Assembly (NCBI GenBank): GCA_023421875.1
Contig: JAEZSM010000159.1
Span: 1 to 15,316 of the forward strand
Direction: 5' to 3'
Length of the DNA: 15,316 nucleotides
From: Spirochaetota bacterium
GTDB taxonomy: Bacteria; Spirochaetota; Spirochaetia; Treponematales; Rectinemataceae
The translations under genes and the position numbers were made by a program. The notes under the pieces are model-generated. The model was given only the letters and a program-made list of their open reading frames with translations. It made no database searches and was not told where the DNA came from. Numbering within the stretch: the stretch's first letter is position 1; the number at the start of each line of letters is the position of its first letter. Positions 13,924-15,316 of the stretch are shown in pieces.

Positions 13924-14496
13924 TCAGACCCAGGGTTTTGAAAAATCGCCCTCAAAGGCGATTTCTTCCAGGGCTTTTCTGCTGCGAGGCGAAAACTCGC
14001 TTTTTCGTGGTCCTTCGGCGAGTTTTTCCGGATCGCCGGGCTTCCCCACCGCTACGACGCAGAGCGGGACATACTCAGGCGGCATCTTGAGGGCGCCTTT
14101 TAGCTTGGAAGGCGAAAAGCCTGCCATGGGGTGGGCGTAAAGGCCCTCCCTTTGGGCTTGGAGCTGCAGTGCCATGGCAGCCTGTCCCAAATCGAAGTAG
14201 GCATAGTCCCGTCCTGAGTCCAGTCTGCAGTCCAAATGGGCAGCGGTAGCGAGGACCAGCAGCAGGGGGGCCTCCAGCGCCCAGGCGTTGCCCGGGGTAA
14301 GGGATTCGGCCAGGCTCTGGTATTCTGGGCTCTCCTGGTCCCGCTGAACCGCGAGGATACGCCAAGGCTGATTGTTGAAGCAGGAGGGCGCCAGAGTGGC
14401 GGCTTCCAGCAGCCTGGAAATCACGGTCTTGTCCAACGCCTCGTTCGATAGTGCCCTTCGTGCTCTGCGCTCCAGAAGTTCAGGAAGCATGTCCAT
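13924..14496 (-). CDS. Nitroreductase family FMN oxidoreductase
   Basis: A 190-residue protein of the FMN-dependent nitroreductase fold. The N-terminal ELLERRARRALSNE replaces the usual RRSxR phosphate-binding start. APSCFNNQPWRILAV (about 36-50) is the typical flavin-binding segment, and FDLGQAAMALQLQAQREGLYAHPMAGF (about 101-127) is the conserved helix and turn. PLCVVAVGKPGD follows. Such enzymes use NAD(P)H to reduce quinones, nitro compounds or other small molecules; the natural substrate is not visible from sequence. GGAG stands six bases before ATG 14496, inside the end of ispH, and the genes overlap by 17 bases. Part of an ispH, nitroreductase, udk operon. Confidence 0.9.
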   Translation of the reverse strand: MDMLPELLERRARRALSNEALDKTVISRLLEAATLAPSCFNNQPWRILAVQRDQESPEYQSLAESLTPGNAWALEAPLLLVLATAAHLDCRLDSGRDYAYFDLGQAAMALQLQAQREGLYAHPMAGFSPSKLKGALKMPPEYVPLCVVAVGKPGDPEKLAEGPRKSEFSPRSRKALEEIAFEGDFSKPWV

Positions 14497-15316
14497 GCTG
14501 TTCTCCTTTTATCAGTGTCGATTCCACTTCGTCTACCATCGAGTCTGGGGTGGAGGCTCCGGCTGTAAGCCCTACAGACATAAATCCGAAAATTTCCCGG
14601 GGCAGCTCCGCTGCGGTTTCAATGTGCCAAGCTGGCTTGCCTGTCTCTTTTGCGGCCATGAAGAGCCGTTGGGTGTTGGCGGAATTCTTTCCGCCTACAA
14701 CCAGCAGGGCTTCTACGCGCTCCGCCATCTGTTTGAGAGCTTCCTGGCGCTCGGCAGTGGCAGGGCAGAGGGTGTCGTAGGCTAAAAAGGATGGGCAGCG
14801 GGCTTCGAACTGGGCGGCGATGGCGTCGTACTCGCTTTTCTTAATGGTAGTCTGCGCGATGAGCGCCACAGGCCTGCGCTCCCATTCCTTGGCCAGAGCG
14901 CTGGCTTCTTCCGCGTTCTGTACCACGACAGCGCCTGGTGCGTAGCCGAGTATACCAGTTACCTCTCCGTGGGAGCGGTCGCCGGCGATTGCAAGGGAAT
15001 AGCCTTTTTCGATCAGCGCCGCGGCTTTTTTTTGGCTCTTGAGCACCCGGGGACAGGTGGCGTCCACCACTTCGGCGTCCAGGGACTCCAGGCGCAGCAG
15101 GGCTTCTGGCGGGGCTCCGTGAGCCCTGATGACCACGATCGAACCGCTGGCCGTCTGGTCCAGCTCGCCCCGTTCGAAGGCTTCCGGATCCAGGACCTTT
15201 ACGCCAAGGTCTTCCAAGGCTCTTACTGCTTGGGGATTATGTATCAGGGGCCCGTAGGTAAAGACGGGTTTTCCGAGTTCCCTAGACCGCTCTGCCGCTT
15301 TTTTTGCTTTATCTTC
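14480..15316 (-). CDS. ispH: 4-hydroxy-3-methylbut-2-enyl diphosphate reductase (N-terminus beyond window edge)
   Basis: The frame is open from the right edge to the stop at 14480 (278 codons); only the first few dozen residues, including the first cluster cysteine, are missing. An apparent TTG start at 15217 is internal, because the frame upstream already reads as IspH (VFTYGPLIHNPQAVRALEDL). Family motifs follow in order: IRAHGAPP, VDATCPRV (second cluster Cys), IAGDRSHGEVTGILGY (active-site His and Glu), IAQTTIKKSEY, YDTLCPATAERQEAL (third cluster Cys), VVGGKNSANTQRL, and GLTAGASTPDSMVDEV. The enzyme is a [4Fe-4S] protein making IPP and DMAPP in the last step of the MEP isoprenoid pathway. 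The organism therefore probably uses the MEP route. First visible gene of the operon with nitroreductase and udk. Confidence 0.96.
   Translation of the reverse strand, partial: EDKAKKAAERSRELGKPVFTYGPLIHNPQAVRALEDLGVKVLDPEAFERGELDQTASGSIVVIRAHGAPPEALLRLESLDAEVVDATCPRVLKSQKKAAALIEKGYSLAIAGDRSHGEVTGILGYAPGAVVVQNAEEASALAKEWERRPVALIAQTTIKKSEYDAIAAQFEARCPSFLAYDTLCPATAERQEALKQMAERVEALLVVGGKNSANTQRLFMAAKETGKPAWHIETAAELPREIFGFMSVGLTAGASTPDSMVDEVESTLIKGEQHGHAS

Noticed and set aside
15217..15316. TTG at 15217 as the start of IspH
   Set aside because: The upstream in-frame codons read as conserved IspH sequence up to the window edge, so the gene is simply cut.

Overview
The window looks like GC-rich chromosomal DNA from a diderm bacterium, most likely a spirochaete (Treponema-like Spirochaetota). 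This is inferred from the density of exported lipoproteins with relaxed lipoboxes, the LPP20/FlgT-like lipoprotein families, and an RND, LolA-like and beta-barrel gene set. No rRNA, tRNA, CRISPR array, transposase or phage gene was seen, and both ends cut through genes.

Left part (1-4922, minus strand): a four-gene operon reads tetR, RND/MMPL transporter, LolA-like periplasmic protein, outer-membrane beta-barrel protein (cut by the left edge). The first two junctions are only 2 bases and the last is 14. A near-consensus promoter (TTGACA, 17 bases, TTTAAT) drives it. That promoter is overlaid by a perfect 33-base palindrome made of two TGACCA-W-TGGTCA sites, which points to autorepression by the TetR protein. 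The set reads as a complete envelope route: inner-membrane pump, periplasmic carrier, outer-membrane protein. Upstream on the same strand lies a pirin gene preceded by a 44-residue ORF whose stop overlaps the pirin GTG start.

Middle part (5971-11143): three plus-strand lipoprotein genes (a CsgG/LpoB-like protein, an LPP20-like protein, and a large LPP20 plus C-terminal-domain protein) face a minus-strand gene. The latter encodes a CsgG/FlgT-like periplasmic domain fused to a C-terminal beta-barrel. The four proteins share fold themes and may form one envelope structure, but no function can be assigned. The convergent junction holds a 91-base mirror-symmetric array of RCAGGA/TCCTGY units that folds into a long hairpin.

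Right part (11344-15316): a strong sigma-54-type promoter (TGGCATG, 4 bases, TTGC) precedes a two-gene operon. It encodes a NapH/NosR-type membrane polyferredoxin and a membrane-anchored partner with two similar helical domains joined by a Thr-rich linker; the genes overlap by ATGA. Convergent to it is the minus-strand operon ispH (cut by the right edge), nitroreductase, udk.

The best candidates for something new are the sigma-54-driven Fe-S/Thr-linker pair, the lipoprotein and CsgG-barrel cluster, and the shared FGF motifs linking the RND loop to its outer-membrane partner.
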